Source of the DNA: Caenorhabditis remanei
Taxonomy: Eukaryota > Nematoda > Chromadorea > Rhabditida > Rhabditidae
Assembly (NCBI RefSeq): GCF_010183535.1
Contig: NC_071331.1
Coordinates: 14,136,001-14,200,000, forward strand
DNA length: 64,000 bases
Direction: 5' to 3'
Shown here one piece after another: positions 21,086-35,800 of this stretch; the stretch's first letter is position 1, and each line of letters starts with the position of its first letter. The position numbers and the translations under genes are program-made. The notes beneath the pieces were generated by a model. It had not been told where the DNA came from. It made no database searches and was given only the letters and a program-made list of their open reading frames with translations.

Positions 21086-21520
21086 ATGGCTCTGAGCTCA
21101 TCATTACCAACACTACCACCACCACCAAAACCACCACTAGCATTGAATGCAAAAGAAGAAAAAGAAGCACCGGGAAAAAGTGGTGGAGCTATGGTGGCTG
21201 GGCGTTGCTGCGTATCGATTCAGCGTCCGCGCGGGCGCCCTCATCTGAATTCGTTGCTCTGCGTACTCCAACGCATGGAGAGATCTTTCGTTTCACGATG
21301 TCTGCGTGCTCCTAGACGAGCTCTTTTTGGCGGAGAGGACAACGACGACTTCTACCTTTTGTGCTCCGTTTTTGCTGCTGCAGCACACTATTTTTTATTT
21401 TTAGTTATCGTGTGTTCCGACATGTCAAACAAAACTAACGTCGTTTGCTTATTCGTATGTGCATTTACTTTTTTTCTTTTCCTACTTTTCTTGTTTTATA
21501 TTCAGATATTATACTTTTGA
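21086..21520 (+). other. Possible upstream coding exon (uncertain)
   Basis: Open frame beginning MALSSSLPTLPPPPKPPLA after a good splice acceptor. The first 40-60 residues are Pro- and Lys/Glu-rich and look plausible as protein; the rest becomes hydrophobic low-complexity and is probably not coding. Several donors are possible, for example at ATG|GTGGCT near 21192. It could be a 5' exon of a cla-1 isoform or of nothing. No homology recognised. Confidence 0.2.
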
Positions 21521-23803
21521 TTTTAAATATTCCTATATGTTTGAATGTTTACATTTTGGATCTACTCTAGATTTTTAATATGGTTTGACTCCAATTCAGT
21601 TTTTGATTAGTTTCCTCAAACTTCAAGAGTTGCGAAATTATCATTTATCTTTCTAAACCACTTTTATTCTGATGGATATGTTCAAAGTGGTTCTCTTCAT
21701 ATTCATCTCTTCTTTTCTTTTTCAAAGAATCCCCTAAACTTTTTATTATGGAAAACCTAAGATTGCTCAACTTTGATTCCTTCTATTCCTAAATCAATTT
21801 TGTTTTCAATCATCTCTTTCAAAACTTTAACATCTGAAATACTACTGTAATCTAACAATTTAGATCTATCACATCGTTTTGAACTTTGAATAATATCATA
21901 CAAGTGATTTTACTACAAATTCTAGATTTATTGTTATCCAGTTATGATTTACATCGTAATACGATCTTTCATTAATAATTAATCATACCGGTCCACTCTT
22001 TTTGAAACTTCTGTCTATGTTCTATACCTTTTCTCTTACATTTTTTCCTTATTTCTCTATCTGTTATCAGTCTATTTTGTCTAAACTGATTTTGAAGTTA
22101 TTATTGAAACCTCTGATATGAAATCTGTGGTTACTCGTATCCCTTGATCTCTATTCCATTCATTCAATTAATTATACAAATCGTACATTATTTTTGAATT
22201 TCCAATTATTTTCAATCACTCCAATTATATTTTTCTACTTAAAACAAACTTCTTTTTTAAATATTCATGATTCTCCATGGTTTTCTAGAAATCTCTGTTT
22301 GAATTCAAAAGGTTTTCTTTTCCAGTTTCCAACTCTTGATAAAAATGATTTCATCTATTTCTTCCTTCAGTTTTCTTTCATTTTCGTTTCTTATATCTCT
22401 AAACGAACCTCTCTAAAACTTTCGAACGTTTTCCACTTTCGTATCCATTACTCTCCTCCTCCTTCTCCTTCTCTTCTTTTTATATTTCTTTTTCTTTTTC
22501 TCTTTTTGTCCGCCACCCCATTTATATCTTATTGCTCGTTATCCACCACAACTACTAATATTTGATTACTTTCTCTCTCTCTCAACTCATTTTTCATTTT
22601 TCCTTTCTTTTTATTTTGTCCTTCAAGAATCACATCCGCTCTCTTCTTTTCTTTTCTATTCACTTTTTTCGTCCGTTCTTCTTCATCTTCTGAAGGAAAG
22701 AAAGTGCGAAAAAGAATAGATTGCTCTGCTCTCCAAACGTTTTTTTCTTTATTTTGCTCCGCTTTTTGCACTAACTCAAACTCAAATTTCCGTCTTTTGC
22801 TTTTCTCTCAAAGTTTGATTAACTCATTTTTCTTCTTCTTGACTCAGTTGGTTTCATACTGTAGTAGTCCTGAAACGAAAAAATTCAAGACTAAAAAATC
22901 ATTTTACTAGTACTACTTATGTCCTGTTATTTCTGTTTTCTCTGAATTATAAATCAGCAACAAATGTCTCTTTTTCTCTCCAAGTGGTCTATGCCAACAA
23001 TACAATCATCTGTCTTTTTTCCTCTTCTTTTCGTATTCATTGAATCCCAAAAAAACTCTCTTTGTTTCTAAGAACATCAAAAAGTTCAGAAAAGAATTCA
23101 TTCGTTTAAAAATACAACTTCATTCAATCGTTTCTCAATAAAATTAGTGCTGTCTATTTATAATTTTTCTTGTGTTTTTCGTCTGAAACTCCTATAAATA
23201 CTTATATATATTGTTCTGTTTTCAATTCTATACACACTTTGTTCTCCTAAATAGTAAATCTCGATTCCCGAGAGAATTTGAAGAATAATAATAAATAAAC
23301 ATTTTTATTTATTATCAATTTCAAAGCACCTTATTCCATACTTCAGTTTCCTATTTCATAGGCAGTAAGCTTTAAAAACGAAAACAACATTACCCATGAA
23401 GAAATTGATTTCGAGACCTTAATTTGAGATGTTTGAATAGTTTTGTCTCTTTCGTGTCTCCGAAAGAGTCAAATTTTTCATCAAAAATCAAAATGTTCAG
23501 TTAGTCTTCCAGTACTGAAGATTAAGTATTCTAATCCTGTCAAACAATTCTTTCTCTTGTTTTTTCCATCTTTTTCTCTTTTTTTCTGTTCAGCTTTCCT
23601 TCCACCACCACGACACCCCAACTTATTCAATTATTCATGCTATCCTCCTTCTCCTATTCCGTCTTTTCTTGTCTCTCATTTTCCTTTTTTCCTCATCGCA
23701 CTTTTGATATCATTCGTATTCTGCTAATCCTTTTTTCTTTTTTCCACCTCCTCTGTCTCGTCTGAAATTGACACTTTCTCTTGATTTTCATAATTTTATT
23801 TTT
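21400..23803 (+). other. Long pyrimidine-rich upstream region
   Basis: About 2.4 kb strongly biased to T and C on the plus strand with many TTTTC, TCTCTC and CTTTTT blocks; no convincing exon. Probably promoter, 5' UTR intron, or both, for the neuronal gene that follows. Confidence 0.5.
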
Positions 23804-23881
23804 CAGACTTGTAATGAAAACTGGATGATAATTATATAGTCATCTATTAATTTATTGAATTTTCTTTTATAAAACACCGGA
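23796..23881 (+). promoter_or_regulatory. cla-1: cla-1 trans-splice acceptor and short upstream ORF
   Basis: TTTTATTTTTCAG ends at 23806, about 75 nt before the chosen ATG. Between them lies a four-codon upstream ORF (ATG at 23814, stop TGA at 23826-23828). If the mRNA begins at 23807, this uORF is the first AUG. Confidence 0.45.
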
Positions 23882-26800
23882 ATGTCTTCGTGGTTTTCTT
23901 ACTTTGGGTAAGTAGATTGTAGGAAATGGCACTCAAATAGATCATCTTCAATTTCAGATTCAGTAAAGGACCTCCTCTCGAAGAGGTGACGGAGGAATCC
24001 GAGGAAGAAGAAACTCAAGTGCCCGAACATGTTGTGCCTGTGAGTTTTTGAACAAAAGTACTGAAATTCTGCAATATCTTTTATTTTCAAATGATATTTC
24101 AAAGATAAAAAATTTGAATTCTGACAAGGTTGTGTTTAATCTCGTTGTAATTCTCGTTCTGCTCTGTTTCCACCGACCTTTCCGAAAAATATATCCAAAA
24201 ATCTGTAAAAATATAGTTTTCTCTGCAAGAAGATAAAAAACAATCAGAGAAACTTTTCTTAAACAAATACTTAAAAATTACCAATTGATTTTTCTAGAAA
24301 ACCGCCGAAGAAGAATTGGCGGAAGCAATGAATCGGTTGTCTCCAGAGCAACAAAGTCTGATTCAAGATGTGCTGAGACGAGCAGAAAACTCGAGAAAAG
24401 AAGCAAAAGTAGTTGTCGATGCAGAAATGATGAGATCAAGATACAGACAAAGAGAATCAATCGAAGGATCACAAGAGATTGATCATCGATATTCATTGGT
24501 TCAAATGGATTCAATACCTGAAAGTGAGTTTTTATTTTTAGAAATGATATCATTGAAAAACATAAACCTCTAGATATGGTAACAAATGAAATGGAAGAAA
24601 GAGCAGCTTCTCAGAGAGAATTCATGCATGAATCAAGTCAGAAAAGTCCAATAAGTCCGAATGTAACAAGAAAATTACATGAAAAACGACCATCAATTAC
24701 TGAAGGTATTTCTTACTTTGTTTTTAAAAACTTCTTCATTTTTTCTAATTTAGCCACAACTGAAAGTCTACGAAATAGATTCCAAAAGATGAAATCTCAT
24801 CTAACAACTTGGTTCAATTCACTTGATTATGACGGAGAATACACATTTGATTTTACGAGTAAACACGATAAATCGGAGAAACTCGGTGACCTTACTATGC
24901 AATATATTGATGCTTTGAGTCAGGTGAGATTAGAAGAAGTTGAGTTGTATTTGCTGAAAAGAGCAGTTTTGAACGAAGCAAAAATTAATTCATGGAGTCG
25001 TTCCAAGCACTGAAAAAACAGGGATTCTAATTAGGTTTCTAATGACAAGTATAGTTTAAAAATTGATTTTTTTTCAGGCAATAATGATATCATCTCATAT
25101 TGAATATTCACATTACTTGCTATCCTCGAATCCCGATTTCCACTTGATGTGTACTAATTTCTGTGAATCGATATTCAATTTGGCATTCGATGATTTGGCT
25201 GATCAAACCGTAGATGAAAACGTGAGAGACAAGTTGAATGATTTCTGTGGTCGAATTGCGGAAGAAGCTCTTCAATCTGCTTTCTTCATGATGGTATCAA
25301 AGACGTTATCGTCTTCCAGAGAGTGAGTTTTTTTTTAATTTGAAAATGCACTCATTATGAGTAGTTTCAGATGCGAAAATATCATCAATGAAATATCTCT
25401 GTTGCACAAATCAAGGTCTTTCGAAAGTGCTCAGCAACTAGATCAGTTTTTGAGTAAAATAGAGAACGAAGATGAAGGTATCGTTTTAGTTGTATTTTAA
25501 GAAAACATTTCTTCATCTTCAGATCGGGAATCTAGTAGAAAATCATCACCATATATGTATGAAGTGCTTGGAACGTCATCTGAAAGTCCATCATCATCTT
25601 CATCATATGAGTTTAAATCACAAAATTCTTACGAGTCAGAAATATCAAACGAAACCCCGAATGTTCACGTTGAAGAATTGTTTGATCTACAACCGTATGA
25701 TACATACAAAACCGATGATGACGAGGAAGTGTTCCGGTCTGAGAAAATACTTTTTGAATGCTCGCAGACATCAACTCCAGACAACAGTCTAGAAGAAAAA
25801 ACAGAAGAGGCTACTTCGTTCATGACTCCAGGCGAAGAACATTATATTTGGATTTCTGGGCCACTTGGAAGGATAAACGAAGAACATGAACATGACGATG
25901 AAGATGACGAAGTTCAGACCGAGAGTAGCTCAGACAGCATGATAATGCATGAGAACTCTTCCGAGCCAATAATGCAATTGAATGTCGAAGAATACATCCA
26001 AACAATGATTGAAAAAGTTTCTGATCCATCATTTTTCGAAAACACCAATGAAACGTATAATGAAGTGCCCTGTTGTTCAACCGAAGACGAAGAAACCCGA
26101 AAGATACATGAAACCGCCAAGCTTCTCGTGCAAGAAACTATGGAACAACTGATTTATGACAGTCCGAAAGAATTTGAAAAACGAGTAAACACGCCAGAAC
26201 ATCATGAAGCAGACAGACCCAGTACAACACCAGGAGCTGACTTTGAGAAACCATTCAACCAAGAAGTCGCTTACGAACGATCTTCACCTTTGTTGGAACC
26301 TGTCGAAGAGCCGATTTTGGAAAAGAAAGAACCGGAACTGACTCAAGAAGAAATCGATCACATCGCTTGGATTCAAAGTCTAGCTGAGCAGTCATCATTC
26401 GAACAAGCAGCACCTCCGACTCGTCCACCAGTTTCACAAAGAATGGCAACAGTTGAAGAACCGGTTGCTACGACCGATCTTCATGAAGAGGACAGATCGA
26501 GTGCAACATCAGGAGCTGACTTCGAGAAATCATTCGATCAGGACGTCGCTTACGAACGATCTTCACCTTTGTTGGAACCTGTCGAAGAGCCGATTTTGGA
26601 AAAGAAAGAACCGGAACTGACTCAAGAAGAAATCGATCACATCGCTTGGATTCAAAGCTTGGCACAGCAGTCATCTTTCGAACAAGCAGCCCCTCCGACT
26701 CGTCCACCAGTTCCACAAAGAATGGCAACAGTTGAAGAACCGGTTGCTACGACCGATCTTCATGAAGAGGACAGATCGAGTGCAACATCAGGAGCTGACT

Positions 26801-29800
26801 TCGAGAAATCATTCGATCAGGACGTCGCTTACGAACGATCTTCACCTTTGTTGGAACCTGTCGAAGAGCCGATTTTGGAAAAGAAAGAACCGGAACTGAC
26901 TCAAGAAGAAATCGATCACATCGCTTGGATTCAAAGCTTGGCACAGCAGTCATCTTTCGAACAAGCAGCCCCTCCGACTCGTCCACCAGTTCCACAAAGA
27001 ATGGCAACAGTTGAAGAACCGGTTGCTACGACCGATCTTCATGAAGAGGACAGATCGAGTGCAACATCAGGAGCTGACTTCGAGAAATCATTCGATCAGG
27101 ACGTCGCTTACGAACGATCTTCACCTTTGTTGGAACCTGTCGAAGAGCCGATTTTGGAAAAGAAAGAACCGGAACTGACTCAAGATGAAATCGATCACAT
27201 TGCTAGAATCCAAAGTCTAGCTGAGCAGTCATCATTCGAACAAGCAGCACCTCCGACTCGTCCACCAGTTCCACAAAGAATGGCAACAGTTGAAGAACCA
27301 ATTGTTACGACCGATCTTCATGAAGAGGACAGATCCAGTGCAACATCAGGAGCTGACTTCGAGAAATCATTCGATCAAGACGTCGCTTACGAACGATCTT
27401 CACCTTTGTTGGAACCTGTCGAAGATCCGATTTTGGAAAAGAAAGAATCGGAACTGACTCAAGAAGAATGCGATCACATAGCTTGGATTCAAAGCTTGGC
27501 ACAGCAGTCATCATTCGAACAAGCAGCACCTCCGACTCGTCCACCAGTTCCACAAAGAATGGCAACAGTTGAAGAACCAATTGCTACGACCGATCTTCAT
27601 GAAGAGGACAGATCCAGTGCAACATCGGGAGCTGACTTCGAACAGTCCTTCGACCAGGAAGTCGCTTACGAACGATCTTCACCTTTGTTGGAACTTGTCG
27701 AAGATCCGATTTTGGAAAAGAAAGAACCGGAACTGACTCAAGAAGAAATCGATCACATCGCTTGGATTCAAAGCTTGGCACAGCAGTCATCATTCGAACA
27801 AGCAGCACCTCCGACTCGTCCACCAGTTCCACAAAGAATGGCAAAAGTTGAAGAACCAATTGCTACGACCGATCTTCATGAAGAGGACAGATCCAGTGCA
27901 ACATCGGGAGCTGACTTCGAGAAATCATTCGATCAAGACGTCGCTTACGAACGATCTTCACCTTTGTTGGAACCTGTCGAAAAGCCGATTTTGGAAAAGA
28001 AAGAACCGGAACTGACTCAAGAAGAAAGCGATCACATCGCTTGGATTCAAAGCTTGGCACAGCAGTCATCATTCGAACAAGCAGCACCTCCGACTCGTCC
28101 ACCATTTCCACAAAGAATGGCAACAGTTGAAGAACCGGTTGCTACGACCGATCTTCATGAAGAGGACAGATCAAGTGCAACATCAGGCGCTGACTTCGAG
28201 AAATCATTCGATCAAGACGTCGCTTACGAACGATCTTCACCTTTGTTGGAACCTGTCGAAGAGCCGATTTTGGAAAAGAAAGCATCGGAACTGACTCAAG
28301 AAGAGATTGATCACATCGCTTGGATTCAAATCTTGGCACAGCAGTCATCATTCGAACAAGCAGCACCTCCGACTCGTCCACCAGTTCAACAAAGAATGGC
28401 AACAGTTGAAGAACCGGTTGCTACGACCGATCTTCATGAAGAGGACAGATCCAGTGCAACATCGGGAGCTGACTTCGAGAAATCATTCGATCAAGACGTC
28501 GCTTACGAACGATCTTCACCTTTGTTGGAACCTGTCGAAGAGCCGATTTTGGGAAAGAAAGAACCGGAACTGACTCAAGAAGAAATCGATCACATCGCTT
28601 GGATTCAAAGCTTGGCACAGCAGTCATCATTCGAACAAGCAGCACCTCCGACTCGTCCACCATTTCCACAAAGAATGGCAACAGTTGAAGAACCGGTTGC
28701 TACGACCGATCTTCATGAAGAGGACAGATCCAGTGCAACATCGGGAGCTGACTTCGAGAAATCATTCGATCAAGACGTCGCTTACGAACGATCTTCACCT
28801 TTGTTGGAACCTGTCGAAGAGCCGATTTTGGGAAAGAAAGAACCGGAACTGACTCAAGAAGAGATTGATCACATCGCTTGGATTCAAAGTCTAGCTGAGC
28901 AGTCATCTTTCGAACAAGCAGCACCTCCGACTCGTCCACCAGTTCCACAAAGAATGGCAAAAGTTGAAGAACCAATTGCTACGACCGATCTTCATGAAGA
29001 GGACAGATCCAGTGCAACATCGGGAGCTGACTTCGAGAAATCATTCGATCAAGACGTCGCTTACGAACGATCTTCACCTTTGTTGGAACCTGTCGAAAAG
29101 CCGATTTTGGAAAAGAAAGAACCGGAACTGACTCAAGAAGAAATCGATCACATCGCTTGGATTCAAAGCTTGGCACAGCAGTCATCATTCGAACAAGCAG
29201 CACCTCCGACTCGTCCACCAGTTCAACAAAGAATGGCAACAGTTGAAGAACCGGTTGCTACGACCGATCTTCATGAAGAGGACAGATCCAGTGCAACATC
29301 AGGAGCTGACTTCGAGAAATCATTCGATCAAGACGTCGCTTACGAACGATCTTCACCTTTGTTGGAACCTGTCGAAGAGCCGATTTTGGAAAAGAAAGAA
29401 CCGGAACTGACTCAAGAAGAAATCGATCACATCGCTTGGATTCAAAGCTTGGCACAGCAGTCATCTTTCAAACAAGCAGCCCCTCCGACTCGTCCACCAG
29501 TTCAACAAAGAATGGCAACAGTTGAAGAACCGGTTGCTACGACCGATCTTCATGAAGAGGACAGATCCAGTGCAACATCAGGAGCTGACTTCGAGAAATC
29601 ATTCGATCAGGACGTCGCTTACGAACGATTTTCACATTTGTTGGAATCTGTCGAAGAGCCCATTCTGGAAAAGAAAGAACCGGAACTGACTCAAGAAGAA
29701 ATCGATCACATCGCTTGGATTCAAAGCTTGGCACAGCAGTCATCTTTCGAACAAGCAGCCCCTCCGACTCGTCCACCAGTTCAACAAAGAATGGCAACAG

Positions 29801-32800
29801 TTGAAGAACCGGTTGCTACGACCGATCTTCATGAAGAGGACAGATCGAGTGCAACATCAGGAGCTGACTTCGAGAAATCATTCGATCAGGACGTCGCTTA
29901 CGAACGATCTTCACCTTTGTTGGAACCTGTCGAAGAGCCGATTTTGGAAAAGAAAGAACCGGAACTGACTCAAGAAGAAATCGATCACATCGCTTGGATT
30001 CAAAGCTTGGCACAGCAGTCATCTTTCGAACAAGCAGCCCCTCCGACTCGTCCACCAGTTCCACAAAGAATGGCAACAGTTGAAGAACCGGTTGCTACGA
30101 CCGATCTTCATGAAGAGGACAGATCGAGTGCAACATCAGGAGCTGACTTCGAGAAATCATTCGATCAGGACGTCGCTTACGAACGATCTTCACCTTTGTT
30201 GGAACCTGTCGAAGAGCCGATTTTGGAAAAGAAAGAACCGGAACTGACTCAAGAAGAAATCGATCACATCGCTTGGATTCAAAGCTTGGCACAGCAGTCA
30301 TCTTTCGAACAAGCAGCCCCTCCGACTCGTCCACCAGTTCCACAAAGAATGGCAACAGTTGAAGAACCGGTTGCTACGACCGATCTTCATGAAGAGGACA
30401 GATCGAGTGCAACATCAGGAGCTGACTTCGAGAAATCATTCGATCAGGACGTCGCTTACGAACGATCTTCACCTTTGTTGGAACCTGTCGAAGAGCCGAT
30501 TTTGGAAAAGAAAGAACCGGAACTGACTCAAGATGAAATCGATCACATTGCTAGAATCCAAAGTCTAGCTGAGCAGTCATCATTCGAACAAGCAGCACCT
30601 CCGACTCGTCCACCAGTTCCACAAAGAATGGCAACAGTTGAAGAACCAATTGTTACGACCGATCTTCATGAAGAGGACAGATCCAGTGCAACATCAGGAG
30701 CTGACTTCGAGAAATCATTCGATCAAGACGTCGCTTACGAACGATCTTCACCTTTGTTGGAACCTGTCGAAGAGCCGATTTTGGAAAAGAAAAAACCGGA
30801 ACTGACTCAAGAAGAAATCGATCACATCGCTTGGATTCAAAGCTTGGCACAGCCGTCATCATTCGAACAAGCAGCCCCTCCGACTAGTATACCAGTTCCA
30901 CAAAGAATGGCAACAGTTGAAGAACCAATTGCTACGACCGATCTTCATGAAGAGGACAGATCCAGTGCAACATCAGGAGCTGACTTCGAGAAATCATTCG
31001 ATCAAGACGTCGCTTACGAACGATCTTCACCTTTGTCGGAACCTGTCGAAGAGCCGATTTTGGAAAAGAAAGAACCGGAACTGACTCAAGAAGAAATCGA
31101 TCACATCGCTTGGATTCAAAGCTTGGCACAGCAGTCATCTTTCGAACAAGCAGCCCCTCCGACTCGTCCACCAGTTCCACAAAGAATGGCAACAGTTGAA
31201 AAACCAATTGCTACGACCGATCTTCATGAAGAGGACAGATCGAGTGCAACATCAGGAGCTGACTTCGAGAAATCATTCGATCAGGACGTCGCTTACGAAC
31301 GATCTTCACCTTTGTTGGAACCTGTCGAAGAGCCGATTTTGGAAAAGAAAGAACCGGAACTGACTCAAGAAGAAATCGATCACATCGCTTGGATTCAAAG
31401 CTTGGCACAGCAGTCATCTTTCGAACAAGCAGCCCCTCCGACTCGTCCACCAGTTCCACAAAGAATGGCAACAGTTGAAGAACCGGTTGCTACGACCGAT
31501 CTTCATGAAGAGGACAGATCGAGTGCAACATCAGGAGCTGACTTCGAGAAATCATTCGATCAGGACGTCGCTTACGAACGATCTTCACCTTTGTTGGAAC
31601 CTGTCGAAGAGCCCATTCTGGAGAAGAAAGAACCTGAACTGACTCAAGATAAAATCGATCACATTGCTAGAATCCAAAGTCTTGCTGAGCAGTCATCATT
31701 CGAACAAGCAGCACCTCCGACTCGTCCACCAGTTCCACAAAGAATGGCAACAGTTGAAGAACCGGTTGCTACGAACGATCTTCATGAAGAGGACAGATCA
31801 AGTGCAACATCAGGAGCTGATTTCGAGAAATCATTCGATCAAGACGTCGCTTACGAACGATCTTCACCTTTGTTGGAACCTGTCGAAGAGCCGATTTTGG
31901 AAAAGAAAGCATCGGAACTGACTCAAGAAGAAATCGATCACATCGCTTGGATTCAAAGCTTGGCACAGCAGTCATCTTTCGAACAAGCAGCCCCTCCGAC
32001 TCGTCCACCAGTTCCACAAAGAATGGCAACAGTTGAAGAACCGGTTGCTACGACCGATCTTCATGAAGAGGACAGATCGAGTGCAACATCAGGAGCTGAC
32101 TTCGAGAAATCATTCGACCAGGAAGCGGCTTACGAACGATCTTCACCTTTGTTGGAATCTGTCGAAGAGCCCATTCTGGAGAAGAAAAAACCTGAACTGA
32201 CTCAAGATGAAATCGATCACATTGCTAGAATCCAAAGTCTAGCTGAGCAGTCATCATTCGAACAAGCAGCACCTCCGACTCGTCCACCAGTTCCACAAAG
32301 AATGGCAACAGTTGAAGAACCGGTTGCTACGAACGATCTTCATGAAGAGGACAGATCAAGTGCAACATCAGGAGCTGATTTCGAGAAATCATTCGATCAA
32401 GACGTCGCTTACGAACGATCTTCACCTTTGTTGGAACCTGTCGAAGAGCCGATTTTGGAAAAGAAAGCATCGGAACTGACTCAAGAAGAAATCGATCACA
32501 TCGCTTGGATTCAAAGTCTAGCTGAGCAGTCATCATTCGAACAAGCAGCACCTCCGACTCGTCCACCAGTTCCACAAAGAATGGCAACAGTTGAAGAACC
32601 AATTGTTACGACCGATCTTCATGAAGAGGACAGATCCAGTGCAACATCAGGAGCTGACTTCGAGAAATCATTCGATCAAGACGTCGCTTACGAACGATCT
32701 TCACCTTTGTTGGAACCTGTCGAAGAGCCGATTTTGGAAAAGAAAGAACCGGAACTGACTCAAGAAGAAATCGATCACATCGCTTGGATTCAAAGCTTGG

Positions 32801-35800
32801 CACAGCAGTCATCTTTCGAACAAGCAGCCCCTCCGACTCGTCCACCAGTTCCACAAAGAATGGCAACAGTTGAAGAACCGGTTGCTACGACCGATCTTCA
32901 TGAAGAGGACAGATCGAGTGCAACATCAGGAGCTGACTTCGAGAAATCATTCGATCAAGACGTCGCTTACGAACGATCTTCACCTTTGTTGGAATCTGTC
33001 GAAGAGCCCATTCTGGAGAAGAAAGAACCTGAACTGACTCAAGATGAAATCGATCACATTGCTAGAATCCAAAGTCTAGCTGAGCAGTCATCATTCGAAC
33101 AAGCAGCACCTCCGACTCGTCCACCAGTTCCACAAAGAATGGCAACAGTTGAAGAACCGGTTGCTACGACCGATCTTCATGAAGAGGACAGATCGAGTGC
33201 AACATCAGGAGCTGACTTCGAGAAATCATTCGATCAGGACGTCGCTTACGAACGATCTTCACCTTTGTTGGAATCTGTCGAAGAGCCGATTTTGGAAAAG
33301 AAAGAACCGGAACTGACTCAAGAAGAGATTGATCACATTGCTAGAATCCAAAGTCTAGCTGAGCAGTCATCATTCGAACAAGCAGCACCTCCGACTCGTC
33401 CACCAGTTCCACAAAGAATGGCAAAAGTTGAAGAACCAATTGTTACGACCGATCTTCATGAAGAGGACAGATCCAGTGCAACATCAGGAGCTGACTTCGA
33501 GAAATCATTCGATCAAGACGTCGCTTACGAACGATCTTCACCTTTGTTGGAACCTGTCGAAGAGCCGATTTTGGAAAAGAAAGAACCGGAACTGACTCAA
33601 GAAGAAATCGATCACATCGCTTGGATTCAAAGTCTAGCTGAGCAGTCATCATTCGAACAAGCAGCACCTCCGACTCGTCCACCAGTTCCACAAAGAATGG
33701 CAACAGTTGAAGAACCAGTTGCTACGACCGATCTTCATGAAGAGGACAGATCCTGTGCAACATCAGGAGCTGACTTCGAGAAATCATTCGATCAGGACGT
33801 CGCTTACGAACGATCTTCACCTTTGTTGGAACCTGTCGAAGAGCCGATTTTGGAAAAGAAAGAACCGGAACTGACTCAAGAAGAAATCGATCACATCGCT
33901 TGGATTCAAAGTCTAGCTGAGCAGTCATCATTCGAACAAGCAGCACCTCCGACTCGTCCACCAGTTCCACAAAGAATGGCAACAGTTGAAGAACCAGTTG
34001 CTACGACCGATCTTCATGAAGAGGACAGATCCTGTGCAACATCAGGAGCTGACTTCGAGAAATCATTCGATCAAGACGTCGCTTACGAACGATCTTCACC
34101 TTTGTTGGAACCTGTCGAAGAGCCGATTTTGGAAAAGAAAGAACCGGAACTGACTCAAGAAGAAATCGATCACATCGCTTGGATTCAAAGCTTGGCACAG
34201 CAGTCATCTTTCGAACAAGCAGCCCCTCCGACTCGTCCACCAGTTCCACAAAGAATGGCAACAGTTGAAGAACCGGTTGCTACGACCGATCTTCATGAAG
34301 AGGACAGATCCAGTGCAACATCAGGAGCTGACTTCGAGAAATCATTCGATCAGGACGTCGCTTACGAACGATCTTCACCTTTGTTGGAACCTGTCGAAGA
34401 GCCGATTTTGGAAAAGAAAGAACCGGAACTGACTCAAGAAGAGATTGATCACATTGCTAGAATCCAAAGTCTAGCTGAGCAGTCATCATTCGAACAAGCA
34501 GCACCTCCGACTCGTCCACCAGTTCCACAAAGAATGGCAAAAGTTGAAGAACCAATTGTTACGACCGATCTTCATGAAGAGGACAGATCCAGTGCAACAT
34601 CAGGAGCTGACTTCGAGAAATCATTCGATCAAGACGTCGCTTACGAACGATCTTCACCTTTGTTGGAACCTGTCGAAGAGCCGATTTTGGAAAAGAAAGA
34701 ACCGGAACTGACTCAAGAAGAAATCGATCACATCGCTTGGATTCAAAGTCTAGCTGAGCAGTCATCATTCGAACAAGCAGCACCTCCGACTCGTCCACCA
34801 GTTCCACAAAGAATGGCAACAGTTGAAGAACCAGTTGCTACGACCGATCTTCATGAAGAGGACAGATCCTGTGCAACATCAGGAGCTGACTTCGAGAAAT
34901 CATTCGATCAAGACGTCGCTTACGAACGATCTTCACCTTTGTTGGAACCTGTCGAAGAGCCGATTTTGGAAAAGAAAGAACCGGAACTGACTCAAGAAGA
35001 AATCGATCACATCGCTTGGATTCAAAGCTTGGCACAGCAGTCATCTTTCGAACAAGCAGCCCCTCCGACTCGTCCACCAGTTCCACAAAGAATGGCAACA
35101 GTTGAAGAACCGGTTGCTACGACCGATCTTCATGAAGAGGACAGATCGAGTGCAACATCAGGAGCTGACTTCGAGAAATCATTCGATCAGGACGTCGCTT
35201 ACGAACGATCTTCACCTTTGTTGGAATCTGTCGAAGAGCCCATTCTGGAGAAGAAAGAACCTGAACTGACTCAAGATGAAATCGATCACATTGCTAGAAT
35301 CCAAAGTCTAGCTGAGCAGTCATCATTCGAACAAGCAGCCCCTCCGACTCGTCCACCAGTTCCACAAAGAATGGCAACAGTTGAAGAACCGGTTGCTACG
35401 ACCGATCTTCATGAAGAGGACAGATCGAGTGCAACATCAGGAGCTGACTTCGAGAAATCATTCGATCAGGACGTCGCTTACGAACGATCTTCACCTTTGT
35501 TGGAATCTGTCGAAGAGCCGATTTTGGAAAAGAAAGAACCGGAACTGACTCAAGAAGAGATTGATCACATTGCTAGAATCCAAAGTCTAGCTGAGCAGTC
35601 ATCATTCGAACAAGCAGCACCTCCGACTCGTCCACCAGTTCCACAAAGAATGGCAAAAGTTGAAGAACCATTTGTTACGACCGATCTTCATGAAGAGGAC
35701 AGATCCAGTGCAACATCAGGAGCTGACTTCGAGAAATCATTCGATCAAGACGTCGCTTACGAACGATCTTCACCTTTGTTGGAACCTGTCGAAGAGCCGA

